IMG/VR virus record: IMGVR_UViG_3300032213_001373
Coordinates: 1-64,000 of that record
DNA: 64,000 nt
Source: a virus
Direction: 5' to 3' (one strand)
Below the pieces are notes generated by a model, which saw only the letters and a program-made list of their open reading frames with translations, was not told the origin of the DNA and made no database searches. Shown in pieces: positions 28,535 through 37,598 of the stretch. How positions within the stretch are numbered: position 1 is the stretch's first letter; every line of letters starts with the position of its first letter. A program made the position numbers and the translations under genes.

Positions 28535-30568
28535 TTAACTATTATCTTTGATCAACTTAACCTCGCAGGCATCGGTAGTGCAGTAAGACTCACCGATCGC
28601 ATCCGCCGCCATTCCGGCATACACCCCACTGAAATCAATAGGGAATAAGGTCATAGTTGCCTGCTCATACTCTTCTTCTGTAATCTGAGTGTACGGCATC
28701 TGTGGATATACAGTGTTACCTGATGGTAAGAATGAGACTGTCTTCAGCTGGCCGTCGTACATGTGTAGGACCGTACCAATGTGCTTAGCCTCTGTCTCTG
28801 GATCAAAGCTTATAGTTACTGAAACAGAGTTGTCTGACCAATACCGCTGTGCTGTAGCTGCGAGCGCCATCTTCTCGTAGATAGTTACATCCTTTTCAGA
28901 ACGCACCGCTCCGGACTTTACCGGGAAGAACACGACTGACGTTGTGTCTGGAGATTCACTCGCAGGCTCAACTCGGTACATTGCCATCTTAAATAGAGGA
29001 AGCATAGGGTCACTATTAGCAAAGCGAATTGCTCTAAGGAAATACTTACCTCCAACAGGCCAATGCACTCCAGGTGATTCACCGGCTAGAATTGAAACAG
29101 TTCCAGAAGGCTTGACGGTCGTCATCTTGATAGATTCACGAATACCCAACCACTCTGAGTATGATTGATCATAGTTCTTGATAACTTCGTATCCCGCATC
29201 CATCCAAGCTCTGAGCTCCGGTAGTCCCTTGTTGTCAGCAAAGTTGGCAACTCCGCTAATAGATGTTCCAATACGACGGTTACGCTGCATGATGGCGTTT
29301 GTCTCCTCCCAGTGTGTTGGGAGTAGTGTCACAGTCTTGGCATAGAGATATGCAAACTTCAGAGTTCTCTTAAAATCATCCAGGCTGTCGTGACGATTAA
29401 GGTAAGTCTCAACCAAAGTACAGCACTCAAAGGATTCCAAAGACTGCTCGGCACAAGGGTTATATCCCTGCGCTCTCCAATCCTTATTGTTAATTGGGTC
29501 AGCCAAACGTCCGTACTTACGAGTAACGTCCATCCAAATCACGCCTGGCTCACCGTTGCGAGCAATACCATCAATGATGGGAGATAGGTCTTGCCCTACC
29601 TCTACAGATACGGAGTTGTTTGACATCCAAGCCCAACCCGGATTCTTTGGATCGTATGAGTTGCGGTCTGGGAACGCCTCGGCATTCTTTAAGTTCAGAA
29701 AGTCTGCGTCATCAATACGGCCAATTAGAAGCTCTGCACTGCGGCGAACGTTGCCACTAACAACGCACACACCAATGAGATTACCAATATCAGCGATATC
29801 CCTGCGATTAAGTTTTTCATTTACACGCCCCTTAAATATACGACGAATGTGGTTATGGAGTTTTTCTAGTGGTTCGTGTCCTGCTGCGGTTCCACCAAAC
29901 GTTTTGATAGGAGTGCCTGCTGGACGGATTTCTTTGTAATCAAATACTGGAGCCTTGCAATCTGGCTTGAGGAAGGAATTGATGAGGAGCGTGACTGACT
30001 CGACCCAACCTTCGCGGGTATCTGGGATGACAATCGGGTCGGTATCTGGTTGTGGCTCATAGATAGTGAAGTCCTTGTCTGCGCCCTTGTCGTCGAAACC
30101 AACACCTACACCGAGCATAGATGCTTCCATTAGAAAAGCAAAAGGCTTGGCTGGGTTAATCTTGGTCATAGATTCTGTAGATACGAAAGCACAGTTCTGA
30201 AGTGCTGCTGAGTTCCTATCAACATTAACAATAGGAGTTCCCATTACCCATAGACCTCGTCCTGGTGGAGTCCACTTCAGATTCCAAAGTCGATCATAGG
30301 CTTCCTTGGCAGAAGACTGTGCCTTGGCATCGTTCCACGGAAGGCGGTTAGTCTTGGCATGGTCTTTCTGTAAAGAGTACATACCGTTGATGACTCGCTC
30401 ACAAACCTCTGTCCAAGTCTCCTTGGTTCCGTCAGCCTTGAGTCGGGAGTAAGTACGAAGGAAGGTAATCTCCCCTACCGAATTACCGGCAGCGTCCTTA
30501 TATCCCCAAGGGACTGGCTTGTCCTTATATGAGTTAACGAAGTCTTCTGTTAGTTTAAATGAAAACAA
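28535..30568 (-). CDS. Class II (adenosylcobalamin-dependent) ribonucleoside-triphosphate reductase
   Basis: Makes deoxynucleotides for phage DNA synthesis using a B12-derived radical, with no need for oxygen. 677 residues, the usual monomeric RTPR length. It starts with TTG at 30568 (AAGGG 8 bases upstream). The catalytic loop N370-P-C372-A-E374 (NPCAEQSLESFECC) holds the thiyl Cys and the Asn/Glu pair. An early Cys in LQNCAFVSTES and one in GVCVVSGNVRRSAE form the redox pair, and C663/C668 near the end (CTTDAC) act as the shuttle. The host or environment must supply cobalamin. The nearby thioredoxin (37595) could be its reductant. Confidence 0.9.
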   Translation of the reverse strand: MFSFKLTEDFVNSYKDKPVPWGYKDAAGNSVGEITFLRTYSRLKADGTKETWTEVCERVINGMYSLQKDHAKTNRLPWNDAKAQSSAKEAYDRLWNLKWTPPGRGLWVMGTPIVNVDRNSAALQNCAFVSTESMTKINPAKPFAFLMEASMLGVGVGFDDKGADKDFTIYEPQPDTDPIVIPDTREGWVESVTLLINSFLKPDCKAPVFDYKEIRPAGTPIKTFGGTAAGHEPLEKLHNHIRRIFKGRVNEKLNRRDIADIGNLIGVCVVSGNVRRSAELLIGRIDDADFLNLKNAEAFPDRNSYDPKNPGWAWMSNNSVSVEVGQDLSPIIDGIARNGEPGVIWMDVTRKYGRLADPINNKDWRAQGYNPCAEQSLESFECCTLVETYLNRHDSLDDFKRTLKFAYLYAKTVTLLPTHWEETNAIMQRNRRIGTSISGVANFADNKGLPELRAWMDAGYEVIKNYDQSYSEWLGIRESIKMTTVKPSGTVSILAGESPGVHWPVGGKYFLRAIRFANSDPMLPLFKMAMYRVEPASESPDTTSVVFFPVKSGAVRSEKDVTIYEKMALAATAQRYWSDNSVSVTISFDPETEAKHIGTVLHMYDGQLKTVSFLPSGNTVYPQMPYTQITEEEYEQATMTLFPIDFSGVYAGMAADAIGESYCTTDACEVKLIKDNS

Positions 30569-30580
30569 AGCCGTGCCCTT

Positions 30581-32080
30581 CTAGTCTAGGTTGTCTGAGA
30601 TTATTCTACTCGTCTCTTCCTCATTCAAACCACCGTTTGGTAGTTCCTTGAGGGTGTTAGCTCGGTCACCAAAAAGGGCCGACATAACTCCGCCAGATGT
30701 CTGGCGCTCTACGGTCATTCTAACGAATTCTCTGTTGTCTTCCAACTCTTTGAGTTGTTTTACAATCTTAAAGAGTCGGTCAATCTCTTGTCCGGTGTTG
30801 GGATCTGGATAACCGCCGTTGAGTTCTTCTGCAAAACGAGCGAAGGCAACTCTAGCACCTTGCATCTCGATTATGGCATTGAGCAACCCCTTAAGTTGGT
30901 CTTTAGTCTTGACCTCTACTGGAAGGTTAAATGCACAAGTGTTATCAGGTTTAAAAGCAGGGCAATTTGCAGCAACGAAACATGTATTACATTGGCGCAA
31001 AGAAGAGTGGTTAGTTCCAAGTACAGAAACGTCTCTTATCAGGTCTTTACCGGACTCATCTTTATCAATAACAGTCTTCGTAGTTACTGAAAATACGGGT
31101 AAATTCATAGTTTCTGATGGGTCTCGTGTAACTATTCTGTTAGTTGAAACATCGGATTCTTTCCGCACTTCTAGGGTGCTGTTATCAGGATCCACACCCA
31201 GTGTTTCCGCAGAACCGGGACCATTACTATCGTCACTGTTATCAGATAACAGTCTCAAGTGAGGGGGCTTTTTCTTATCCAAGGATTCCTCCAGCTGCAG
31301 GTAGCTCCAAATAGCGAGGCGAGTTACCTCGTTACTATCATCATTAATAATCTTGTCGAAGTCTAGTCCAGCCCGCTCTATGATTGCCTTATAACGGGGA
31401 CGAGCCTGGTCTTTTTGCTTCTTCTGGTACCGCACTAGTTTAGTGCCATCCCAGACTATAGTTTCACCACGCATCATAGGAGAGAGCCACGACAAGGTGC
31501 TAGCAGTCTCCAGGGGAACCTGACGTAGGTTGTCTGGCTTGGCGCAACCAAGACCGTGAAAGGCAGTCCCAAACTGGCTCTGTAGAGCCCGTGTGCGCCC
31601 CGCTAAGGTCGTATCGGACTCTATGGCATCTCCGAGTAAGGCTACGTTTGCCCAGTTCTCAGCCAACGCAAAAAGGGCTGTATGCCCCATCTCCGGCTTC
31701 CATACTGGCCAGTATTTATCCTGTAGTTCAAACCCCAAAGTCTTGCGTTGTTCCGCAATCCATTCAGATCCTAGGACTTGTGAGTCAAACTCAATCACCC
31801 CAGCTATATGATCATAGTTATTGGCTATGAAGTCCTCAAAGGATGCGGCGTAGTCTTCCAGCTCACGGGTGCTCAAGCCAGCTGCATCAGCGTGCCGGCC
31901 GCCGCCATCGATATAAACCTTAACATCATCAGGGTACTTCTCTGATAATAGATAGTTCTTGGTTTTGGGAAGGCCGCGTTTAGCTAGGCCCCAGTAGCTG
32001 AGACCTATGTGCTTTACGTTATTATCTAAAAGGAGAAGGCGATGAGAGGGGACCTCGCCCCCCATAAATACCAGGTTCAT
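30581..32080 (-). CDS. Unknown enzyme-like protein with C-terminal Cys cluster
   Basis: 499 residues. The N-terminal 300 residues look like an α/β barrel: MNLVFMGGEVPSHRLLLLDN then VKHIGLSYWGLAKRGLPK, VKVYIDGGGRH, and DHIAGVIEFDSQVLGSEW, reminiscent of tRNA-guanine-transglycosylase-like (DpdA-type) phage proteins, but I am not certain. The later part has CNTCFVAANCPAFKPDNTCA, a four-Cys site for zinc or iron-sulfur. No queuosine/7-deazaguanine synthesis genes are in the window. A 4-base overlap with the upstream HAD-like gene suggests a shared pathway. Confidence 0.6.
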   Translation of the reverse strand: MNLVFMGGEVPSHRLLLLDNNVKHIGLSYWGLAKRGLPKTKNYLLSEKYPDDVKVYIDGGGRHADAAGLSTRELEDYAASFEDFIANNYDHIAGVIEFDSQVLGSEWIAEQRKTLGFELQDKYWPVWKPEMGHTALFALAENWANVALLGDAIESDTTLAGRTRALQSQFGTAFHGLGCAKPDNLRQVPLETASTLSWLSPMMRGETIVWDGTKLVRYQKKQKDQARPRYKAIIERAGLDFDKIINDDSNEVTRLAIWSYLQLEESLDKKKPPHLRLLSDNSDDSNGPGSAETLGVDPDNSTLEVRKESDVSTNRIVTRDPSETMNLPVFSVTTKTVIDKDESGKDLIRDVSVLGTNHSSLRQCNTCFVAANCPAFKPDNTCAFNLPVEVKTKDQLKGLLNAIIEMQGARVAFARFAEELNGGYPDPNTGQEIDRLFKIVKQLKELEDNREFVRMTVERQTSGGVMSALFGDRANTLKELPNGGLNEEETSRIISDNLD

Positions 32081-32541
32081 TCAAATCTCTTAACATTGCT
32101 GCCGAGTTCTGCCTCAAGCATGGCTAAGCGTTGGCGCTCCACCTCTTCTCGCAGCTCTTCCCATGGCTTTATCTGGCGGCTGGTACGTATAAATCTAGGG
32201 GATGCAAACATCAATGTAGGTACATTGTTAGCCAACGCCATGGCACAACGGTCAGCGTCTGGATCAACGAACAGCTCGACTCGACCTTTAGATTTAGCTA
32301 CAGCTAGCTGGCGGGCACGCAAGTCTTGGCCCTCGAAGAAGTATCTATCATCATAGATATCTCCGTAGCCAACAATTAGGTTGGACCTCAACCAGTGATC
32401 TGTGTGCTCTATTGACATATCCGAGGCGATTATGACCCTGTAATGTTCAGCCAATATGCGGTAAAGCATTATGCCTTCTGGTATTGGATCGCCTGTTTCT
32501 GTTTTTAGTACACCTTCTAATGCAACGAATGCTGTTTTCAT
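32077..32541 (-). CDS. HAD-superfamily-like protein lacking the catalytic Asp pair
   Basis: 154 residues. The start MKTAFVALEGVLKTETGD aligns with the HAD motif I strand, but the D-x-D is replaced by Ala7-Leu-Glu9. VIIASDMSIEHTDHWL resembles motif II, and VELFVDPDADRCAMALANNV then PTLMFASPRF matches the HAD motif IV region of small phage HAD proteins. Losing the nucleophile suggests a non-enzymatic or altered role. The ATG directly follows the previous stop, so the genes are co-translated. Confidence 0.6.
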   Translation of the reverse strand: MKTAFVALEGVLKTETGDPIPEGIMLYRILAEHYRVIIASDMSIEHTDHWLRSNLIVGYGDIYDDRYFFEGQDLRARQLAVAKSKGRVELFVDPDADRCAMALANNVPTLMFASPRFIRTSRQIKPWEELREEVERQRLAMLEAELGSNVKRFE

Positions 32542-33471
32542 TTATCCTCTAAGCGATCTCCGAATTAATGTACTAGTGTCTGGTAGCTCTACGCCGTATG
32601 TCTGAAGCTGGCTTGCAGATTCAGCCGCGTCTTTCTGATCTTTAATAGTTTTTAAAGCTTGAATAACTCCGGTCTTCTTACCGGCTTGCCAACGATAGTT
32701 GTTATAGTCAGAATATCCTGCACCAATACGACTAAACGCAATCTTACGTCCGTGATGGATGTCTTCATAGAAAGCACTAGCCTGTTCTGCAGCATGTTTG
32801 ATCTTTGATTCAGCATTAACACGGTGAGCAGGGTTTGTAGCCGCCCGAGCTTCTTGTAAAGCTGAGGAATATCTACCAACTAGTTCCGAACCCATTTCAT
32901 AATCTCTGTTTGCTTTTTGTTCCCAAATAGAGTTCTTAGGAGGGTGCGGCGTTTTATCAGGTCGAACCGTCCAATCATCTAAAGTAAGATCATAGGCAGC
33001 GTAAGGATTAATATCTCGTATGTCTGATTGTTCATTGACATAGAATGTAAGTTCATAGCCGTTCCAGTTAGCAGTCTTTGGCATTAATTGCTCATGAAAA
33101 CCCTCATTGATTGTCTTTGCAATCTCAGCATCGGAATACCCGACATAGCTCTGATTAGATTCACGAAACTTTACATAGTTTATTCCTACCAAGCAATCTA
33201 AATCGCCAGGCTGACGTGAAGCTTCCCACTGGTATGAAACACCAGAGCCTGCTAACCAGGCCCTGGTCCAAGTATGAGCATTAGAGAACTTACTATCTAA
33301 ATAGTTAAATAACAAAGTAAGGATAGGTTCTCTAATGGATACCTTCAGGCGCTCTTCAGGATCAAAGAGTTTTTGGTCTAGGTCCATAGATGGCGCACTG
33401 AAATAGGATGTGGATGCCGGTGAAATCGCAGGGATATCCCCGCTCTTGGCTACAGCATCTACAAAGTTCAT
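32542..33471 (-). CDS. Nucleotidyltransferase-fold protein
   Basis: 309 residues. AWLAGSGVSYQWEASRQPGD then LDCLVGINYV fits the GS...D-x-D core of the polymerase-β-like nucleotidyltransferase fold (Gly-Ser loop followed by a strand with Asp-Leu-Asp). ELTFYVNEQSDIRDINPYAA offers a possible third acidic residue. The rest is helical. It may transfer a nucleotide to RNA, protein or a small molecule; the substrate cannot be told. It sits in line with the HAD-like and barrel-like genes. Confidence 0.65.
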   Translation of the reverse strand: MNFVDAVAKSGDIPAISPASTSYFSAPSMDLDQKLFDPEERLKVSIREPILTLLFNYLDSKFSNAHTWTRAWLAGSGVSYQWEASRQPGDLDCLVGINYVKFRESNQSYVGYSDAEIAKTINEGFHEQLMPKTANWNGYELTFYVNEQSDIRDINPYAAYDLTLDDWTVRPDKTPHPPKNSIWEQKANRDYEMGSELVGRYSSALQEARAATNPAHRVNAESKIKHAAEQASAFYEDIHHGRKIAFSRIGAGYSDYNNYRWQAGKKTGVIQALKTIKDQKDAAESASQLQTYGVELPDTSTLIRRSLRG

Positions 33472-33510
33472 AGCCCTATTCTTTCACTTGTTTTGTCGGT
33501 ACGTCAGGGT

Positions 33511-33768
33511 TTACTTAGATTCTTCAGCTCTGTCAGCAGCCTGCATACGGAGCACGGTGTACTCAGCTGCTGCTTGGGCTTGAAGATCCATAAGAATCTC
33601 TGAACATAGACGACGAACCTCTACAAGAGTGGCCTCACGCTCTACCGGCACGGAAAACACCTTGGTGTTACGTTCTACGAACATATTACCGTCGGCATCT
33701 ACCAATACAGCGAAACCTGTTTTTGGCTTTGGTTTTTCTTCTGTTACTGTGTCTTTTTCTTTTGACAT
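33511..33768 (-). CDS. Unknown small protein
   Basis: 85 residues: Lys/Thr/Glu-rich start, then TGFAVLVDADGNMFVERNTK β-hairpin-like sequence, and a helical C-terminal half (EATLVEVRRLCSEILMDLQA). A GGAGCAAC site precedes the ATG. No family recognised. Confidence 0.6.
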   Translation of the reverse strand: MSKEKDTVTEEKPKPKTGFAVLVDADGNMFVERNTKVFSVPVEREATLVEVRRLCSEILMDLQAQAAAEYTVLRMQAADRAEESK

Positions 33769-33777
33769 GTGTTGCTC

Positions 33778-34359
33778 CTATTCGTATAGTTTTGCAGCTT
33801 GACGCTGCTTTGTTACATAATGTGTTTTTACTGGACAAAAATCGCAAAGATATACGTTTGTGCTAGCTGATTTAGCGGCCGACTCCAAACCAACTTCTTT
33901 ACGCAAATCATCAGTTCCCTTAGGAATTAAACGTTTGTTCTTTGCACGCCAATCTCCGCAGTCTTCCTTAGGACGTAAATGCTCAGAATAACATTTCATA
34001 GCGTCTTCAAAGAAAGTTGCTTTGGTTATGTAATAGTCTGGGTCGATATCTGCAAGTCCGCCACCGACACGGTTGCGAAGGTTCTCAATAACTTGCTTAC
34101 GCACCTCTGGACGTTCATACGTTTTTGCGCCAATCTTTGCAAGAAACCCTGTGTGCGGAATTCCAGCAGATTCGTGCTTCTCTACAAGAATCTGAAGGAG
34201 AGTGTCATCATCTGGGTTACCTTCGAAGTCTGGTAACTCTTCAATTGTTTTACAATTATAACAATAGAGAAGACGGATCTTAGGACCCTCGTCTTTAATC
34301 TCTGTGTATGTACCTTGATCGGCAGGAGTGTTTCCCTGTCCAAGGATTGGTATCGACAT
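33778..34359 (-). CDS. Zinc-binding protein of unknown function
   Basis: 193 residues with two separated Cys pairs: IRLLYCYNCKTIEELPDF near residue 33 and VYLCDFCPVKTHYV near 171; they could form one zinc site or two. CYSEHLRPKEDCGDW between them adds more Cys/His. I see no DNA-binding helix. It is the gene next to the J-domain protein and may be a structural or assembly factor. Confidence 0.6.
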   Translation of the reverse strand: MSIPILGQGNTPADQGTYTEIKDEGPKIRLLYCYNCKTIEELPDFEGNPDDDTLLQILVEKHESAGIPHTGFLAKIGAKTYERPEVRKQVIENLRNRVGGGLADIDPDYYITKATFFEDAMKCYSEHLRPKEDCGDWRAKNKRLIPKGTDDLRKEVGLESAAKSASTNVYLCDFCPVKTHYVTKQRQAAKLYE

Positions 34360-34368
34360 GTGTGCTCC

Positions 34369-35748
34369 TTATTTACGTTTTGTAGACCTCGCCGTAGGTA
34401 TGCCAGGCTGCATTAGATTAGATATCCTAGCAGACTCGGCAGCATCGTCGAACGCGGCCCTACGCTTAGGTAGAGGGCCGATATCTCCAATCTGGTCAGC
34501 CATATATTGAAACACATTAAGGGGATCTGAAGAACCTGCACCTAGTCGAGAAGTGCGTAGAGCATTGTGAGCAACAGTGAGCTTGGTCATAGCCTCTACG
34601 CTTCCTCCCTCTACGTCCGGGTGTGCTGTCTTTGCCAGTGTTCTGAAAGAATCATGAATTTCATCCCAAGAAGCGCCAGGCTTGACACCCAAAGTATCAT
34701 AATGTTCTTTGAGAGATGGGGAGCCCGCTGTATCCACTTCAAACTTTTTAACATCATCTTGGGTCATAGTTTCGGCACGATCACGAACTACATCTTCTGC
34801 AGCTTGTTTAAATCTGCTCTTAGTTTGAACAGGTTCTGGGATAACACTTGCCGAGCCGGTAATTCTCTTGTGATGTTGGATAGCAGGAACTAATAAACTT
34901 TTAGCTTCTGTCTCAGATAGACCTAGTTCTTTGGACTTAGTTAAATAAACAGCCTTGTTTGGCTCTGAACCACCAATGCCCATAGCATGCACCAACGCCT
35001 GATGTGCTAGGTGAACTCTTGTTTTACCGCCGCTCTGTCTAGCCTGTTGCACTACAGCTTCAATATTGTTTTCTGGGGTAGCGCCTTCGGTAAGACCGCT
35101 AACATCCCACCAGTTTTCTCCTTCAGTCTGTGGTTTAGGTGCTCTACCTGGACCATGAAGGGTTTTCTTACGTGCAGACCAATTCTCTGCACCAAGATCA
35201 TGTGCTAACTTTTCATCTCTAAACTCAGCCATCTTTTTTTGCTTGGCTTTATGAATTCTATAGTCTAGTGGGTGTCCTTCAGCTATTGGGTAATGAGTAT
35301 AGTTTTCTCCACCACCAAAGGTTTCATAAGGAGCGGTCTGCTCTTGTGTAGGATTTAATCTACCCTCACGAAGATACTTTTCTAAGTGGTGTCCGCATAC
35401 AGGTTTGTGAGTATGTTCACCTGGAAGTTTAATAAATGATGTTGCGTTTCCTCTGTGACGGGTGCCTGGAGCTTCACAAGCTAAAGGTCGACTGCTGCTA
35501 GGATTATTCTTAAACAGTGTCTCAATGTAGTTAAAACCCTCATGAGTTAAATCTCCGGTGTACGGATCTTCTTGAGTAGATTCTTGAAAAAGAACTCTAG
35601 GTTTACCATTCTCGTGGGTACGAGAAGAAAAACCTTCAACTTCAGATAAGCCAGATTCTCGTGCTTCTCTTGAATCTGGGAGTTGTTGCTGAGAAACCTC
35701 ATCAAACTGGTTTTCTGGGGGCGTTACAGGCGATATGTCCTTAGCCAT
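34369..35748 (-). CDS. J-domain (DnaJ-like) protein with long N-terminal region
   Basis: 459 residues. A J domain lies at about 345-400: LKEHYDTLGVKPGASWDEIH, then FRTLAKTAHPDVEGG with the HPD tripeptide at 376-378, which stimulates Hsp70 ATPase. The N-terminal 340 residues are hydrophilic and include a His/Cys-containing part (ACEAPGTRHRGNATSFIKLP, then HTHKPVCGHHLEKYLREG) that may bind metal. The J domain in the C-terminal half makes the protein a recruiter of host DnaK to a phage target, probably during virion assembly. No phage Hsp70 is seen. Confidence 0.78.
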   Translation of the reverse strand: MAKDISPVTPPENQFDEVSQQQLPDSREARESGLSEVEGFSSRTHENGKPRVLFQESTQEDPYTGDLTHEGFNYIETLFKNNPSSSRPLACEAPGTRHRGNATSFIKLPGEHTHKPVCGHHLEKYLREGRLNPTQEQTAPYETFGGGENYTHYPIAEGHPLDYRIHKAKQKKMAEFRDEKLAHDLGAENWSARKKTLHGPGRAPKPQTEGENWWDVSGLTEGATPENNIEAVVQQARQSGGKTRVHLAHQALVHAMGIGGSEPNKAVYLTKSKELGLSETEAKSLLVPAIQHHKRITGSASVIPEPVQTKSRFKQAAEDVVRDRAETMTQDDVKKFEVDTAGSPSLKEHYDTLGVKPGASWDEIHDSFRTLAKTAHPDVEGGSVEAMTKLTVAHNALRTSRLGAGSSDPLNVFQYMADQIGDIGPLPKRRAAFDDAAESARISNLMQPGIPTARSTKRK

Positions 35749-35754
35749 AAGGAC

Positions 35755-35982
35755 CTACTTTTTTCTAGAGTCGCGGGTTAACTTAGAAGCATTCTCTCTA
35801 AGAGCAGCGTTATCACGGATACCCATAACTCCGGTAGTATCGCTGTCATCTACTGCATAATCTGGGTGGTCTTTAGGTAGCGCAGCACGGCGTTCAATAT
35901 CTGCAGTAATTTCTGCTGCTAAATCTCTCTTAGGTGCTGCAAATGACGGGCGATTACGATCACGGCGTGGAACATTATTCAT
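35755..35982 (-). CDS. Small charged protein
   Basis: 75 residues (MNNVPRRDRNRPSFAAPKRD, then ADIERRAALPKDHPDYAVDD). Hydrophilic and probably disordered. The ATG overlaps the end of the next upstream gene by 8 bases. Part of a run of small coupled genes from 35755 to 39987 that may encode minor virion proteins. Confidence 0.55.
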   Translation of the reverse strand: MNNVPRRDRNRPSFAAPKRDLAAEITADIERRAALPKDHPDYAVDDSDTTGVMGIRDNAALRENASKLTRDSRKK

Positions 35983-36358
35983 CTCGTTCTCCCATCATTC
36001 TTTTAGCATCTCGTTCTTCTTTAAACTTACCCATAGAAATAACCTTAGCATCTGGCGCTCCATCGGAGATACCATCGTGCAAATGTCCTGTTCTATCTTT
36101 TTCCATCAAAGAATCCAAATGTTCTTGAAATCTTGCTGCCCTCTCTGGGGGCATAGTCTCTACAAAGGGATCATCTTCGTATTCGTTGTCGCTCTGCTTG
36201 TAAGTTACTTGCTCTGGACCAAATACATGATCCATAATACTATTTTTGAACACACGTAAACGGCGCATACCCATTCCAGGTAACTGCGCTACGTTATCGT
36301 CAGGCTTTAATCCCCTATGTGCAGGATGATTTGGGCCTGGTGTGCCCATATCGTCCAT
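35975..36358 (-). CDS. Unknown protein
   Basis: 127 residues: GPNHPAHRGLKPDDNVAQLP at the start, a helical segment MRRLRVFKNSIMDHVFGPEQ, then RAARFQEHLDSLMEKDRTGH. Rich in His, Asp and Arg. No motif recognised. Confidence 0.55.
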   Translation of the reverse strand: MDDMGTPGPNHPAHRGLKPDDNVAQLPGMGMRRLRVFKNSIMDHVFGPEQVTYKQSDNEYEDDPFVETMPPERAARFQEHLDSLMEKDRTGHLHDGISDGAPDAKVISMGKFKEERDAKRMMGERDE

Positions 36359-36360
36359 AA

Positions 36361-36639
36361 TTAGTAATTAGCACCCATCTGATTATTGTAAGTGTCAGCT
36401 ACGTTTCCTGACATCTTTGGTGCAGTATCGCCAGACTTACCCAATGGATTTACCTTTGATGGTGCCTCTTGATCAATAAAGTCATAGTTCCAGTAAGGGT
36501 TGAGTGCGGAACGGTTAGCCTTCATGATGTCTTCGCCAGTTCCTGGAGCAACAGTAGTATTAGGACGCACCTTGCGGTACTTACCATCAGTTGCACCATC
36601 AACTAGGCTTGCGTTCAATGAACGTGATTCGTTTTTCAT
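36361..36639 (-). CDS. Unknown small protein
   Basis: 92 residues, hydrophilic, with RSALNPYWNYDFIDQEAPSK and a Gly/Asn-rich end (VADTYNNQMGANY). Neither signal peptide nor catalytic motif. Similar in style to the small virion-region genes around it. Confidence 0.5.
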   Translation of the reverse strand: MKNESRSLNASLVDGATDGKYRKVRPNTTVAPGTGEDIMKANRSALNPYWNYDFIDQEAPSKVNPLGKSGDTAPKMSGNVADTYNNQMGANY

Positions 36640-36654
36640 TATTTATTTCCTTTG

Positions 36655-36837
36655 TTAATAACGACTTGGATTACTGTCGATTATATTGATAGTTTTTCCA
36701 TCTCTATCTTCTTCAGTAATATGTCCCCGGAAAATGTCTGGGTTTTTAATTGAAGCCTTACCAAACGCATCCATAGTAGACTCATGGGTACGGATAGATT
36801 TAGCTACACGTCTTGCATCTCTAGCTCTGTCAAACAT
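36655..36837 (-). CDS. 60-residue basic protein
   Basis: MFDRARDARRVAKSIRTHES then KASIKNPDIFRGHITEEDRD. A basic N-terminal helix. It starts one base after the stop of the gene at 36839. Unknown function. Confidence 0.5.
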   Translation of the reverse strand: MFDRARDARRVAKSIRTHESTMDAFGKASIKNPDIFRGHITEEDRDGKTINIIDSNPSRY

Positions 36838-36838
36838 T

Positions 36839-37114
36839 TTAATCGTCGCCTGTCATAAGTCGATATTTGTGCGGATCATATTCAGCTGCGCGTTGTGGAG
36901 TTGTATTATTTGAAGAATCTACGGATGCAGGTCCTACAGGTCTAAATGGTTTCTTACGATCCATCAATTCTTGATTGCTGGGAGAACCTTTTGTATCTGT
37001 TGGGGTACCCCACTCAACCGTTCTTTGTGGCGCCGTCCACTCAGAAGGGCTCCACTCTCCGGCACGTGAAGCTTTTACAGCTTTACGGGCACGGACATAA
37101 TTTAATAGTCCCAT
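36839..37114 (-). CDS. Unknown small basic protein
   Basis: 91 residues: MGLLNYVRARKAVKASRAGE, then SEWTAPQRTVEWGTPTDTKG, and a polar end. Its ATG at 37114 shares a base with the previous stop (TAATG). Confidence 0.55.
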   Translation of the reverse strand: MGLLNYVRARKAVKASRAGEWSPSEWTAPQRTVEWGTPTDTKGSPSNQELMDRKKPFRPVGPASVDSSNNTTPQRAAEYDPHKYRLMTGDD

Positions 37115-37254
37115 TATTTCTTCTTCGCTTTCTTCTTTTCCTTTTCCTTCTCCACGTCAGCCTTGGTCTTTACCTTTAGGGGTACGACTTTAGCCTTCTT
37201 CAAAGGATGGTCTACGGGTACAGTATCCTGCTTTTTTTTCAGTTTGTCAGCCAT
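37114..37254 (-). CDS. 46-residue lysine-rich protein
   Basis: Very short gene, not far from half Lys (MADKLKKKQDTVPVDHPLKK, ending in a Lys/Glu run). It ends in a TAATG overlap and starts inside the end of the gene at 37247. Its histone-tail-like composition suggests nucleic-acid binding. Confidence 0.55.
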   Translation of the reverse strand: MADKLKKKQDTVPVDHPLKKAKVVPLKVKTKADVEKEKEKKKAKKK

Positions 37255-37438
37255 TGCGTTGCTTTCTTATCCTAGGACGAATTACCTTCTTAGTTCTTGC
37301 TTTGAATTTGGGACTGTTCTTGCGTCGTTGAATAGCCTCTGGGGTGCCGGGATTCAAAGAACTAGCCTGCTGGCTGGTCCAACGTCCTGAGGGTTTCTTT
37401 TCCCAGCTAGAACCTACGGACATATGTTTAATCGCCAC
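37247..37438 (-). CDS. 63-residue basic protein
   Basis: MAIKHMSVGSSWEKKPSGRW then PGTPEAIQRRKNSPKFKART and KKVIRPRIRKQRNG. Strongly basic; probably DNA-binding or packaged with DNA. It overlaps its neighbours on both sides. Confidence 0.55.
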   Translation of the reverse strand: MAIKHMSVGSSWEKKPSGRWTSQQASSLNPGTPEAIQRRKNSPKFKARTKKVIRPRIRKQRNG

Positions 37439-37598
37439 TCATTGCCCCCTTTACGTGAGCTCCATGCTTAAGATTGCGACAGGTGGGGCACATAGTCCCA
37501 CCGGTATACATAGCCTCAACTGGGGTCATAAATAGGCCACACTTAGGGCACATCACGCTACCGTCATAGATAGTTTCAGTTGAGACTTCTTCGATCAT
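37428..37598 (-). CDS. 56-residue zinc-ribbon protein
   Basis: MIEEVSTETIYDGSVMCPKC, then GLFMTPVEAMYTGGTMCPTC: two C-P-x-C knuckles 17 residues apart, a typical zinc ribbon. A basic, His-containing tail follows. It overlaps the thioredoxin gene end by 4 bases and the next gene by 11. May bind nucleic acid or a protein partner. Confidence 0.7.
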   Translation of the reverse strand: MIEEVSTETIYDGSVMCPKCGLFMTPVEAMYTGGTMCPTCRNLKHGAHVKGAMSGD

